36,174 nucleotides of DNA from Vineibacter terrae (GTDB lineage Bacteria > Pseudomonadota > Alphaproteobacteria > Reyranellales > Reyranellaceae). The notes beneath the pieces were generated by a model. It made no database searches. It worked only from the letters and a program-made list of their open reading frames with translations, and was not told where the DNA came from. The DNA is taken from NCBI RefSeq assembly GCF_008039615.1, contig NZ_VDUZ01000075.1, forward strand, positions 1 to 36,174, read 5' to 3'. Position 1 is the stretch's first letter, and the number at the start of each line of letters is the position of its first letter. Shown piece by piece: positions 16,389 to 24,880 of this stretch. Both the position numbers and the translations under genes were made by a program.

Positions 16389-17174
16389 ATGATCCTTGCC
16401 AACAAGACGGCCATCGTCACCGGCTCGACCAGCGGCATCGGGCTGGGCGTCGCCCGCGCGCTGGCGGCCGAAGGCGCCAATGTGATGCTCAACGGCTTCG
16501 GCGATGCCGCGGCGATCGAGCAGATCCGCAAGGACATCGCCGCCACGGGGCCGGGCAAGGCCGCCTACCATCCCGCCGACATGAGCAAGCCGGCGGAGAT
16601 CGCCGACCTTGTGGCCAGGACCGCCGCCACCCTGGGCTCGGTCGACGTGGTGGTGAACAACGCCGGCATCCAGCACGTGGCGCCGGTCGAGGACTTCCCG
16701 GTCGAGCGCTGGGACGCCATCATCGCCATCAACCTGTCGAGCAGCTTCCACACCATCCGCGCCGCGCTGCCCCTGATGAAGAAGGCCGGCTGGGGCCGCA
16801 TCATCAACATCGCGTCCACCCACGGGCTGGTGGCGTCGGGCCACAAGACGGCCTATGTCGCGGCCAAGCATGGCGTGCTGGGCCTGACCAAGGCGGTGGC
16901 GATCGAATGCGCCAACACCGGGGTCACGTGCAACGCCATCTGCCCGGGCTGGGTGCTGACGCCGCTGGTGCAGAAGCAGATCGAGGCCCGCGCCGCCGAG
17001 CAGAAGATCAGCGTCGAGCAGGCCCGCAACACACTGCTGGGCGAGAAGCAGCCGCAGCTGCAGTTCACGACGCCCGAGCAGCTTGCGGCGCTGGCCGTCT
17101 TCCTGTGCTCGCCGGCGGCCGCCAACATGCAAGGCTCCCAGCTCGTCAGCGACGGCGGCTGGACGGCGCAGTGA
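16389..17174 (+). CDS. bdhA: 3-hydroxybutyrate dehydrogenase (SDR family)
   Basis: A 261-residue classical short-chain dehydrogenase. The cofactor motif TGSTSGIG is at residues 11-18, NNAG at 90-93, and the catalytic Ser143-Tyr156-Lys160 set lies in INIASTHGLVASGHKTAYVAAKHG. The C-terminal QFTTPEQLAALAVFLCSPAAANMQGSQLVSDGGWTAQ matches bacterial D-3-hydroxybutyrate dehydrogenases. The enzyme interconverts 3-hydroxybutyrate and acetoacetate with NAD, linking poly-hydroxybutyrate turnover to central metabolism. AGGAGG lies upstream of the ATG with a slightly long spacer. A related SDR specificity cannot be excluded, but the match is strong. Confidence 0.9.
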   Translation: MILANKTAIVTGSTSGIGLGVARALAAEGANVMLNGFGDAAAIEQIRKDIAATGPGKAAYHPADMSKPAEIADLVARTAATLGSVDVVVNNAGIQHVAPVEDFPVERWDAIIAINLSSSFHTIRAALPLMKKAGWGRIINIASTHGLVASGHKTAYVAAKHGVLGLTKAVAIECANTGVTCNAICPGWVLTPLVQKQIEARAAEQKISVEQARNTLLGEKQPQLQFTTPEQLAALAVFLCSPAAANMQGSQLVSDGGWTAQ

Positions 17175-17267
17175 GCCGCCGCAGATTCCCCAAAGATTGA
17201 CGGAACATGCCGCCGTTGGGACTTAATTGAAGGACAGATGATGGTGGTCTCTGTCAGGGAGGAAGTC

Positions 17268-17999
17268 ATGTCCCGTCTCTCGGGCAAGCAGTGGGTGATG
17301 GTCGCGGCGCTGGCCGGCGCGGCACTGGGAGCGGGGGAGGCGGTGGCACGCGATTTCTACGACCTGCCGCCGGGGCCGTACCGGCAGGAGTGCCGCAACG
17401 AGCGCGTCGAGGGTGGCTACCTGCTGCGGGCGACCTGCCCCAAGCGCGACGGCGCGTTGCGTGAATCGTCGCTCGATCTGCGCACCTGCCCGCGCGGCGC
17501 GATCGTCTACAACGACGGCGCCTACCTGAAGTGCAACAGCAGCGGCGGCGGCTCCAACACCGGCTACGGCAAGGACCGCTACGGCTATTCACTGCCGCCA
17601 GGCCCGTACCGGTATGATTGCCGCAACGAGCGCGTCGAGGGCGGCTATCTGCTGCGGGCGACCTGCCCGAAGCGCGACGGCGCGCTGCGCGAATCGTCTC
17701 TGGATCTGCGCACCTGCCCGCGCGGGACGCCGGTCTACAATGACGGCGCCTACCTGAAATGCGGCACCCCGCCGGGCAACAGCGACGGCTGGCGCGATCG
17801 CGAAGCGCGCGGCCGCTACGATCTGCCGGGCGGACCCTATCGGCGCGAATGCCGCAACGAGCGCGTCGTCAACGGCTATCTGCTGATGGCGACATGCCCC
17901 AAGAACGACGGCCAGATGCGCGACGCGTCGATCGACCTGCGCACCTGCCCGCGCGGCTCGCTGATCTACAACGAAGGCGCCTACCTGCGCTGCCGGTAG
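17268..17999 (+). CDS. Secreted protein with three CVNH (cyanovirin-N-like) modules
   Basis: A 243-residue exported protein: signal peptide of about 28 residues (cleavage near AVA-R), then three tandem modules at 31-89, 107-165 and 184-242. Each reads roughly PPGPYR-x-x-CRNERV-x-GYLL-A-TCPK-DG...SSLDLRTCPRG...YN-GAYL-C, the pattern of a cyanovirin-N homology half-repeat. Every module has four cysteines (for example C42, C57, C74, C89), twelve in total. Short Gly/Ser/charged linkers join them. CVNH proteins are often glycan-binding lectins, so a cell-surface or secreted lectin role is plausible. Modules 1 and 2 are nearly identical even in DNA. Start ATG 17268 has GGGAGGAAG upstream. Confidence 0.82.
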   Translation: MSRLSGKQWVMVAALAGAALGAGEAVARDFYDLPPGPYRQECRNERVEGGYLLRATCPKRDGALRESSLDLRTCPRGAIVYNDGAYLKCNSSGGGSNTGYGKDRYGYSLPPGPYRYDCRNERVEGGYLLRATCPKRDGALRESSLDLRTCPRGTPVYNDGAYLKCGTPPGNSDGWRDREARGRYDLPGGPYRRECRNERVVNGYLLMATCPKNDGQMRDASIDLRTCPRGSLIYNEGAYLRCR

Positions 18000-18009
18000 G
18001 CAGGCGAGC

Positions 18010-18097
18010 CGTCATCCCGAGCGCAGCGAGGGATCTCCTGCGGCAAGGCGCACAATGCGTCATTCGCGGGAGATCCCTCGCTGCGCTCGGGATGACG
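18010..18097. repeat. TCATCCCGAG-family palindrome (copy 4, short symmetric form)
   Basis: The arms 18010-18042 and about 18065-18097 pair almost perfectly (CGTCATCCCGAGCGCAGC... and complement), both with the short CGCAGCGAG variant. It begins 10 bases after the CVNH gene stop and lies between two convergent genes, so it may serve as a terminator for both. Confidence 0.9.
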
Positions 18098-18130
18098 GAA
18101 AGGGCGGCAGCGTGGATGGCGGCCCTGGTT

Positions 18131-18724
18131 CTACGACCCCGACCGGGGCCGCATCTCGATCTCGATCACGTCCAGCCGTGCGGTGTCGGCGGCGGCGCGG
18201 GTCTGCGCCGTCAGCAGCAGGTGGATCGGCAGCCGGCTGCCGCCGTCCGCCGCCATGCCCTCGGCCATCAGCGCGCGGTCGGTGCTGAAGCGCACGGTGC
18301 GGATGCCGCCCTTGCCGGGCTGGATCTGGTCGGTGAGGTCGAACAGATGCGCATCGCCGCCGATATCGACCATCAGGAACACGCGTCCGCCCTCGCTGCG
18401 GTTGGCATAGACCGTCAGGTCGACATCGAAGCCGGTCAGCACGCGGCCATGCGGCACCGCATAGGGCTGATAGGGCGCCGCCGTCAGCGTTTGCGAGCGG
18501 CCGGCCTGGCCTGCGGTGACCGCGGCGCGGAGGTTGGTGGTCGAGCACACCAGCCCCAGCGCCTTGGGCGTGCAGATCAGGCGCGTCACCGGCGGTCCGG
18601 GCATGCCGCCGGTCGCGGCCGCATCGTCGGCCGCCGGCCGGTCATCGCTGGCCAGGGCAGGCAGCGCCCAGCCGGCGGCGGCGATCAGCGCGAGTCGGAG
18701 TCCGAGTCTCGTGAGAAGGCGCAT
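18131..18724 (-). CDS. Uncharacterised exported protein
   Basis: A 197-residue protein with a clear signal peptide (MRLLTRLGLRLALIAAAGWALPALA, then S). The mature part has two cysteines (LICTPKALGLVCSTTNL) and a region rich in beta-strand-type residues (VLTGFDVDLTVYANRSEGGRVFLMVDIGGDAHLFDL). I recognise no domain. Start ATG 18724 has GGAGG upstream with an eight-base spacer; the frame is open to 18778 but lacks a site there. It diverges from metY and converges on the CVNH gene. A periplasmic location is likely; function unknown. Confidence 0.75.
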   Translation of the reverse strand: MRLLTRLGLRLALIAAAGWALPALASDDRPAADDAAATGGMPGPPVTRLICTPKALGLVCSTTNLRAAVTAGQAGRSQTLTAAPYQPYAVPHGRVLTGFDVDLTVYANRSEGGRVFLMVDIGGDAHLFDLTDQIQPGKGGIRTVRFSTDRALMAEGMAADGGSRLPIHLLLTAQTRAAADTARLDVIEIEMRPRSGS

Positions 18725-18882
18725 GAGGGGTCCCTCCGGTTCTTCTTCGCCTGAAGCGGGTCCGGCGGTCCGTCTCATGCGGACCTTGCCGCCGCCTTTG
18801 TGATTGCGCGTCCGCCGCCCTCGTCTAGTCTCGCACCCGGCGGTCGGGACGCGGTTCCGTTCCCGGAATGCGGAGCAGTATA

Positions 18883-20178
18883 ATGCCGGATGCGAAATTC
18901 CTGAAGTTTGACACGCTGGCGCTGCATGCCGGCCAGCAGCCCGATCCGGTGACCGGCGCCCGCGCGGTGCCGATCTACCAGACCACCAGCTTCGTGTTCC
19001 GCGATGTCGAGCATGCCGCCAGCCTGTTCAACCTCGAGGTCGGCGGCCACATCTACTCGCGCATCTCCAACCCGACCGTGGCGGTGCTGGAGGAGCGCGT
19101 TGCGGCACTGGAGAAGGGCACCGGCGCGCTGGCGGTGGCCAGCGGCCAGGCCGCGCTGCATATCGCCATCGCGACGCTGATGGGGCAGGGCGGCCATATC
19201 GTGGCCTCCTCGTCGCTCTATGGCGGCAGCCGCAATATGCTGGGTCTCACCCTGCCGCGCTTCGGCATCACGACGACGTTCGTCGACCCGCGCGATCTTG
19301 ACGGCATGCGCAAGGCGATCCGGCCGGAAACGCGCCTGGTGTTCGGCGAGACGATCGGCAATCCCGGCGGCGAGGTGCTCGACCTGCCGGCAGCGGCGCA
19401 GATCGCGCACGCTTCAGGCGTGCCGCTGATGATCGACAACACCTTCGCGTCGCCCTACCTGTGCAATCCGCTGGAGCACGGGGCCGACATCGTCATGCAT
19501 TCGGCCACCAAGTTCATCGGCGGCCATGGCCTGGCGATCGCCGGCGTGCTGGTCGAGGCCGGCCGCTTCGATTGGCGCGCATCGGGGAAGTTCCCGACGC
19601 TGACCGAGCCCTATGCCGGCTATCACGGCGTCGATTTCGCAGCCGAGTTCGGGCCGCACGCCTTCATCATGCGCGCCCGCGCCGAGGGCTTGCGCGATTT
19701 CGGCCCGGCGCTGTCGCCGCAGAACGCGTTCTACCTGCTGCAGGGGCTGGAGACGCTGCCGCTGCGCATGCGCCAGCACGTCGCCAACGCGCGCAAGGTG
19801 GCCGAGTTCCTCGTCGCCAACCCGGCCGTCGAACGCGTGCTCTATCCCGATCTGCCCGGCCATCCCGACCACGCGCTGGCGAGCACGCTGCTGCCGCGCG
19901 GCAGCGGCGCGATCTTCGCCTTCGATCTCAAGGGCGGCCGCGAGGCCGGCAAGCGCTTCATCGAGCGCCTGCGCGTGTTCTCCCACCTGGCCAATGTCGG
20001 CGATGCCAAGTCGCTGGTGATCCACCCGGCTTCGACCACGCATGCGCAGCTCACGGCCGCGCAGCTCGCGGCCACCGGCATCGGCGAAGGCATGGTGCGC
20101 CTGTCGGTGGGCCTGGAGGATGTCGAGGACCTGATCGACGATTTGTCGCCGGCGCTGCGCGCCGCGCTCAAGGGCTGA
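18883..20178 (+). CDS. metY: O-acetylhomoserine sulfhydrylase-type enzyme (Cys/Met metabolism PLP family)
   Basis: A 431-residue type I-fold PLP enzyme. The cofactor lysine is in [11 protein letters not shown] (K210). Other family blocks are [61 protein letters not shown] and the C-terminal [21 protein letters not shown], characteristic of MetY rather than MetB. It forms homocysteine from O-acetylhomoserine and sulfide. Start: ATG 18883 has GGAG seven bases upstream, better than ATG 18868. A hairpin follows the stop at 20183-20203. O-succinylhomoserine use by a related enzyme is possible. Confidence 0.9.
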   Translation: MPDAKFLKFDTLALHAGQQPDPVTGARAVPIYQTTSFVFRDVEHAASLFNLEVGGHIYSRISNPTVAVLEERVAALEKGTGALAVASGQAALHIAIATLMGQGGHIVASSSLYGGSRNMLGLTLPRFGITTTFVDPRDLDGMRKAIRPETRLVFGETIGNPGGEVLDLPAAAQIAHASGVPLMIDNTFASPYLCNPLEHGADIVMHSATKFIGGHGLAIAGVLVEAGRFDWRASGKFPTLTEPYAGYHGVDFAAEFGPHAFIMRARAEGLRDFGPALSPQNAFYLLQGLETLPLRMRQHVANARKVAEFLVANPAVERVLYPDLPGHPDHALASTLLPRGSGAIFAFDLKGGREAGKRFIERLRVFSHLANVGDAKSLVIHPASTTHAQLTAAQLAATGIGEGMVRLSVGLEDVEDLIDDLSPALRAALKG

Positions 20179-20182
20179 ATAT

Positions 20183-20203
20183 CCTTCCCCCTCCGGGGGA
20201 AGG
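20183..20203 (+). terminator. 9-bp GC-rich hairpin after metY
   Basis: CCTTCCCCC and GGGGGAAGG flank a three-base loop, starting four bases after the metY stop. No T-run follows, so intrinsic termination is uncertain. The same core recurs with longer arms at 30425-30459, suggesting a repeat family. Confidence 0.5.
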
Positions 20204-20244
20204 GATCGTGAGATCATCACCATCAAACACGCCGGAGCCGTGCA

Positions 20245-21039
20245 ATGACCACCACGTTGACAGTCGATGGCCATGAGGTGTTCGCCACCACTGGCGGCGT
20301 CCCGTTCGATCCGGCGAGGCCGGTCGTCGTGTTCCTGCATGGCGCCGGCTTCGACCGCACGACATGGCGGCTGCAGACCCGCTGGTTCGCCAACCATGGC
20401 CGTTCGGTGCTGGCCGTCGACCTGCCGGGGCATGGCCGGTCGGGCGGCCCGCCGCTTGCCGGCATCCCCGCCCTAGCCGATTGGACGATCCGGCTGCTCG
20501 ACGCCGCCGGCCTGCGCCAGGCGGCGCTGGTCGGCCATTCGATGGGCGGCCTGGTGGCGCTCGATGCGGCCGGGCGCTATCCCGATCGCGTGCGGGCGCT
20601 GGGCCTGTGCGGCATCGCCGGCGAGATGCCCGTGCACCCCGAGATGCTGGAGTCCGCCAAGGCAGGCACGGCCAAGGTCCGCGAGCTGATGACGTTCTGG
20701 GGGCTGGGCAAGGCGCACCAGGTCGGCGGCATGGTCAGCCCCGGCCTGTGGCTGACGCGCGAATCGCTGGCGGTGCTCGACAAGGCGGCGCCCGGCGTCA
20801 TCCACAGCGATCTGGCTGCCTGCAACAGTTACAAGGATGCCCCCGCCCGGGCGGCGCAGGTGACGTGCCCCGCGGCCTTCGTGTGCGGCGATATCGATCA
20901 GATGACGCCGGCCGCCAAGTGCAAGCCGCTGGCCGCCGCCGTCGCCGGCAGCCGCATGACGCTGCTGAAGGACTGCGGCCACTTCATGATGGTCGAGTGT
21001 CCGGATGAGACCCTCGACGCCCTGAAGGCCGTCGCCTGA
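20245..21039 (+). CDS. Alpha/beta hydrolase
   Basis: A 264-residue cytoplasmic alpha/beta hydrolase. The oxyanion motif is HGAG (32-35), the nucleophile elbow GHSMGG (S99), the acid lies in CGDIDQMTP and the base histidine in CGHFMMVE. A cap domain sits between the elbow and the acid. The substrate is not evident; ester, lactone or C-C hydrolases share this layout. GGAG lies seven bases before the ATG. It follows metY by 66 bases in the same direction. Confidence 0.88.
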   Translation: MTTTLTVDGHEVFATTGGVPFDPARPVVVFLHGAGFDRTTWRLQTRWFANHGRSVLAVDLPGHGRSGGPPLAGIPALADWTIRLLDAAGLRQAALVGHSMGGLVALDAAGRYPDRVRALGLCGIAGEMPVHPEMLESAKAGTAKVRELMTFWGLGKAHQVGGMVSPGLWLTRESLAVLDKAAPGVIHSDLAACNSYKDAPARAAQVTCPAAFVCGDIDQMTPAAKCKPLAAAVAGSRMTLLKDCGHFMMVECPDETLDALKAVA

Positions 21040-21273
21040 CGTTGCGCTGCGGCCGCGCCTGGAGCCGCCGCGACGGCCGGCCCGCCGGTTTCGGCAGGCG
21101 GCCGGCACCCGTGGAGGTCGCCGGTTTCGGCAAACCCGCTACGCCGTGACAGCCCGGCCCGAGGACTGGCGGCGATTTGTCAGACAGACCCCCATATATC
21201 GCGGGTGGCGGCCGGTATTTTGCCGAAGACGGCCGGCACGACGCTTGGCAGCGTCTGTGGAAAAAGCGTAGAA

Positions 21274-21302
21274 CCGGGCCGGCCTGCAAAAGGCCGACCC
21301 GG
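21274..21302 (+). promoter_or_regulatory. Leader hairpin upstream of the DAHP synthase gene
   Basis: Arms of 12 bases (CCGGGCCGGCCT / AGGCCGACCCGG, one mismatch) enclose a GCAAA loop and end about 30 bases before the start. A smaller ACGCT/AGCGT hairpin lies at 21241-21254. The 293-base gap 21040-21332 otherwise shows no gene. A role in expression of the aromatic-pathway entry enzyme is possible, but no T-run or convincing leader peptide is present. Confidence 0.4.
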
Positions 21303-21332
21303 TGCTCGGGCGACAGGATGAAGGGAAGTGTC

Positions 21333-22775
21333 ATGGACGGTACCCACGGTGCGTCGCAACGCAAGCCGACCGAAACCCGGCCGGGGGGCGTGGCGTCGTT
21401 TGCCTGGTCGCCGGACTCCTGGCGCAACCTTCCCGCCCAGCAGATGCCGGTCTACGAGGACCAGGCCGCCCTCGAGGCGGCCGAGGCCCGGCTGCGGCGC
21501 TATCCGCCGCTGGTCTTCGCGGGCGAGGCGCGCCGGCTGAAGACGGCGCTGGCGCGGGTCGCGGAGGGCCACGCCTTCCTGCTGCAGGGCGGCGACTGCG
21601 CCGAGAGCTTCGCCGATTTCACGGCCAACAACATCCGCGACATGTTCCGGGTGCTGCTGCAGATGGCGGTGGTCCTGACCTACGGCGCCGGCATGCCGGT
21701 GGTGAAGGTCGGCCGCATCGCCGGCCAGTTCGCCAAGCCGCGCTCGTCCAACACCGAGGTGATCGGCGGCGTCGAGCTGCCGAGCTATCGCGGCGACAAC
21801 GTCAACGGCTTCGAGTTCACGCCCGAGGCGCGCCGGCCCGACCCCGAGCGCATGGTGCAGGCCTACAACCAGTCGGCGGCGACCTTGAACCTGCTGCGCG
21901 CCTTCGCCCAGGGCGGCTATGCCGACCTGCACGAGGTGCACCGCTGGAACCTCGACTTCGTCGCCACGTCGCCGGCGGCGGCGCGTTATGCCGACCTCGC
22001 CAGCCGGCTGGACGAGACGCTGACCTTCATGGCGGCCTGCGGCCTGACCTCGGCCACCACGCCCCAGATCGCGGAGACCGATTTCTTCACCAGCCACGAG
22101 GCGCTGCTGCTGCCCTTCGAGCAGGCGCTGACCCGCGTCGATTCGACCAGCGGCGACTGGTACGACTGCAGCGCCCACATGCTGTGGATCGGCGAGCGCA
22201 CGCGGCAGCCGGACGGTGGCCATGTCGAATTCCTGCGCGGCGTGAAGAACCCGCTGGGCTTCAAGGCCGGGCCTGACATGTCGGCCGACGACCTGATGCG
22301 CCTGCTCGACGCGCTCAACCCGAAGAACGAGGCTGGCCGCATCACGATCATCACCCGCATGGGTGCCGATACGCTGGCGGCCAAGCTGCCGGCGCTGCTG
22401 CGCGCGGTCCATCGCGAGGGCCGCAAGGTCGTGTGGTCGTGCGATCCCATGCACGGCAACACGGTGAAGGCGGCCAACGGGCTGAAGACCCGTTACTTCG
22501 ATGCGATCCTGCGCGAGGTGCGGGCGTTCTTCGAGGCCCATCGCGCGGAGGGCACTCACCCCGGCGGCGTGCATTTCGAGCTCACCGGCCAGGAGGTCAC
22601 CGAGTGCGTGGGCGGCGCGGTCGACATCACGGTCGACGGGCTGACGGCGCGCTACGAGACGCAGTGCGATCCGCGGCTCAACGCCAGCCAGGCGCTGGAG
22701 CTGGCGTTCCTGCTGGCCGAAGGCCTGAAGAGCGAGCGCATCGCGCGCGAGCGCAGCAGCTCGCCGGCGAAGTGA
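21333..22775 (+). CDS. 3-deoxy-7-phosphoheptulonate (DAHP) synthase, class II
   Basis: A 480-residue class II (plant/Mycobacterium-type) DAHP synthase catalysing the first shikimate-pathway step, PEP plus erythrose 4-phosphate to DAHP. Family hallmarks are W-S-P-D-S-W-R near the N-terminus, [48 protein letters not shown] with its metal-site histidine and [18 protein letters not shown]. Full length. I chose ATG 21333, with GGGAAG five bases upstream; ATG 21318 is in frame and possible. The next gene begins 43 bases downstream. Typically feedback-regulated by aromatic amino acids, but this cannot be read here. Confidence 0.94.
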   Translation: MDGTHGASQRKPTETRPGGVASFAWSPDSWRNLPAQQMPVYEDQAALEAAEARLRRYPPLVFAGEARRLKTALARVAEGHAFLLQGGDCAESFADFTANNIRDMFRVLLQMAVVLTYGAGMPVVKVGRIAGQFAKPRSSNTEVIGGVELPSYRGDNVNGFEFTPEARRPDPERMVQAYNQSAATLNLLRAFAQGGYADLHEVHRWNLDFVATSPAAARYADLASRLDETLTFMAACGLTSATTPQIAETDFFTSHEALLLPFEQALTRVDSTSGDWYDCSAHMLWIGERTRQPDGGHVEFLRGVKNPLGFKAGPDMSADDLMRLLDALNPKNEAGRITIITRMGADTLAAKLPALLRAVHREGRKVVWSCDPMHGNTVKAANGLKTRYFDAILREVRAFFEAHRAEGTHPGGVHFELTGQEVTECVGGAVDITVDGLTARYETQCDPRLNASQALELAFLLAEGLKSERIARERSSSPAK

Positions 22776-22818
22776 CGCGCGGCCGCGCCTGATCGTCATC
22801 TCAGGGGAGGAGGGCTCG

Positions 22819-23961
22819 ATGCATCCGGCGAATCCGGACGTTTCGCGCTACACCGATCACTACTTCAATCGCACGAAGGGTGTGATCGGCAAGTTCGGCG
22901 ACTGCATCGTCACTTATGCCATCTTCATGCGGCGGCCGGTGGTGTGCGCGCCGCGGCTGGCGCTGGACTGGCTGCAGGAGCTCACCACGGCACGCGGCGC
23001 CAAGGTCCAGGTCGACCTGCGCTACCCCGAAGGCAAATGGGTCGGCGCCGGCGAGCCGATCATGTACATCACCGGCTCGTTCTACCACCTGGTCGACCTC
23101 GAGACGATCTTCCTGCAGAAGCTCGGACCGGCCTGCGTCGCCGCCTACAACGCCTACACCATGTGCGCCGAGATGCCCAGGACGGCGTTCCTGGCCATGG
23201 ATGCACGCCACTGCGCCGGCGCCGAGATGGCGGAGATGATGGCCTATGCCGCGTCGGTGGGCTCGGCGCGCGCCAAGCGCAAGCTGAACGCGGTGGGCTT
23301 CATCGGCAATGCCACCCATTCGACGGCGCATTTCTTCGGCCGCGACCAGGGCATGGGCACGATGCCGCACGCCCTGATCGGCTATGCCGGCTCGACCCTG
23401 CGGGCTGCCGAGATGTACCACGAGACATTCCCCGGCGAGCCGATGACCGTGCTGGTCGACTACTTCGCCAGGGAGGTGTCGGACTCGCTGGCCGTTGCCC
23501 GGCGCTTCCCCGAGCTGGTGGCGGCCGGCCAGCTCTCGGTGCGCCTCGACACCACCGGCGGCCGTTATGTCGAGGGGCTCGACCCGCAGGCGTCCTATGC
23601 CGTGATGGAGCGGCATGCGCCCGACTCGATCCGAGGCTATCGCACCGAGGACGAGCTGCGCCATCTGGTCGGCACCGGCGTCTCGGCGGCGGCGTTGTTC
23701 CATGTCCGCGAGCAGCTCGATGCTGCCGGCTTCAACAAGGTGCGGATCGTGGCCTCGTCCGGCTTCGGCCCCGCCAAGTGCCGGGTCATGGCTGAAGCCG
23801 GCGCTCCGATCGACGTCGTCGGCTCGGGCTCGTTCCTGCCGTCGAACTGGAGCGAGACCTACGCCACGGCCGATATCGTGGAGTATGATGGCGTGCCGCG
23901 GGTCAAGGTCGGCCGCGAGTTCCTGCATCGCAACCGCACGGTCAAGACCCCGGCTTTGTAA
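22819..23961 (+). CDS. Nicotinate phosphoribosyltransferase family protein
   Basis: A 380-residue type II phosphoribosyltransferase, compact like the archaeal/Gram-positive nicotinate enzymes. Visible motifs are YTDHYFNRT near the N-terminus, GNATHSTAHFFGRDQGMGTMPHAL (active-site GTMPHAL at 180-186), RLDTTGGRYVEG, and the phosphate-binding VGSGSFLPS. It would make nicotinate mononucleotide from nicotinate and PRPP, the Preiss-Handler entry to NAD. NadE for the last step is 3 kb downstream. GGGGAGGAGGG precedes the ATG. It may form an operon with the DAHP synthase gene and the small genes that follow. Confidence 0.85.
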   Translation: MHPANPDVSRYTDHYFNRTKGVIGKFGDCIVTYAIFMRRPVVCAPRLALDWLQELTTARGAKVQVDLRYPEGKWVGAGEPIMYITGSFYHLVDLETIFLQKLGPACVAAYNAYTMCAEMPRTAFLAMDARHCAGAEMAEMMAYAASVGSARAKRKLNAVGFIGNATHSTAHFFGRDQGMGTMPHALIGYAGSTLRAAEMYHETFPGEPMTVLVDYFAREVSDSLAVARRFPELVAAGQLSVRLDTTGGRYVEGLDPQASYAVMERHAPDSIRGYRTEDELRHLVGTGVSAAALFHVREQLDAAGFNKVRIVASSGFGPAKCRVMAEAGAPIDVVGSGSFLPSNWSETYATADIVEYDGVPRVKVGREFLHRNRTVKTPAL

Positions 23962-24008
23962 GCACCGTAGTCCCTGTTCCCGGATGCATCTGCGATGGGA
24001 GGGCCGTC

Positions 24009-24296
24009 ATGAAGTATGTTCTGCTCGGCACGCTCAGCGTCGACTGGGCCGGCAAACAGACCGAGCGCACCGCCAAGGCGCGTGCCAAGCTCGAGAAGCT
24101 GGGCATCAAGCTCGAATCGATCCACTACACGCAGGGGCCGTACGACTTCGTCGATGTCGTCGACGCGCCCGACGCGGAGGTCATGCTGGCGTTTTCCGTC
24201 TGGTATGCCGCCCAGGGGCTGGGGCGCATCCAGAGCCTGCCGGCGTTCGACTCTCAGACTTTCGAGAGCGCGGTGCGCCAGGCGTCGACCGGGTAG
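24009..24296 (+). CDS. GYD-domain small protein
   Basis: A 95-residue protein of the GYD family, named after the G-x-Y-D core, here TQGPYDFVDVVDAPDAEVMLAFSVW (from about residue 41). The fold is a small alpha/beta ferredoxin-like dimer; function unknown. Related proteins occur beside oxidative or degradation genes. GGGAGGG lies upstream of the ATG with a five-base spacer. It is 47 bases from the preceding gene and probably co-transcribed. Confidence 0.87.
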   Translation: MKYVLLGTLSVDWAGKQTERTAKARAKLEKLGIKLESIHYTQGPYDFVDVVDAPDAEVMLAFSVWYAAQGLGRIQSLPAFDSQTFESAVRQASTG

Positions 24297-24363
24297 CCGG
24301 CCGACGCAGCTCGCTCGCCATGGCAAAGTCAGCGACGTGAACACCCGCCAGGGAGGCACGACC

Positions 24364-24711
24364 ATGCAGGCCGTGAAGGACGCCAGCCATCTCTACGAAG
24401 TCGAGCGCCGGGCACGCCATGCCGAGCGGCCGGGCTTTCGCATCAGCGAGCTGCAGATCAGCCCGACGCAGAAGGTGCCGTGGCACTACCACACCCACAT
24501 CGCCGATACCTTCTATGTGCTGGAGGGTCGGATCCGGGTCTTCCTGCAGGACCCCAAGGAGGACGTGCGGCTGGGCCCCGGCGAGACCTGCACCGCCCGC
24601 CCGGGACGGCCGCACCTCGTCGTCAATGACGGCGATCGCTCGGCCACCTTCCTGGTCCTGCAGGGTGTGGGCGACTACGACTTCGTGCCGCTGGTGCCGG
24701 CGGGCCGCTGA
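24364..24711 (+). CDS. Cupin domain protein
   Basis: A 115-residue single-domain cupin. The first cupin motif gives metal ligands in WHYHTHIADTFYVLEG (H41/H43/H45, E54). The second motif is GRPHLVVNDG (H84). It probably binds a divalent metal in a small beta-barrel and could be an enzyme or a ligand sensor. The ATG at 24364 has GGGAGG nine bases upstream. The frame is open far upstream in the shadow of the GYD gene, which I ignore. Confidence 0.88.
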   Translation: MQAVKDASHLYEVERRARHAERPGFRISELQISPTQKVPWHYHTHIADTFYVLEGRIRVFLQDPKEDVRLGPGETCTARPGRPHLVVNDGDRSATFLVLQGVGDYDFVPLVPAGR

Positions 24712-24880
24712 CGCAAGCGGTCACGTGACGGGATGGGCGCTGGCCTGCAGCCGGCGTATCTTGGACTCGCGCCAGGCCGCCGGCGCGGTTTCACGATTGC
24801 GTGCGAGACATGTCGGCCATGCACCCTGCCGGCCGGGCATGGTAGTCCTCGCGGGTCGATTTTTCCGACGGGAGGGGATG

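Noticed and set aside
21177-21332. Leader peptide or N-terminal extension of DAHP synthase containing Trp, Tyr and Phe
   Set aside because: It is continuous in frame with the enzyme, has no stop before the hairpin and no T-run terminator, so a trp-style attenuator is not supported.
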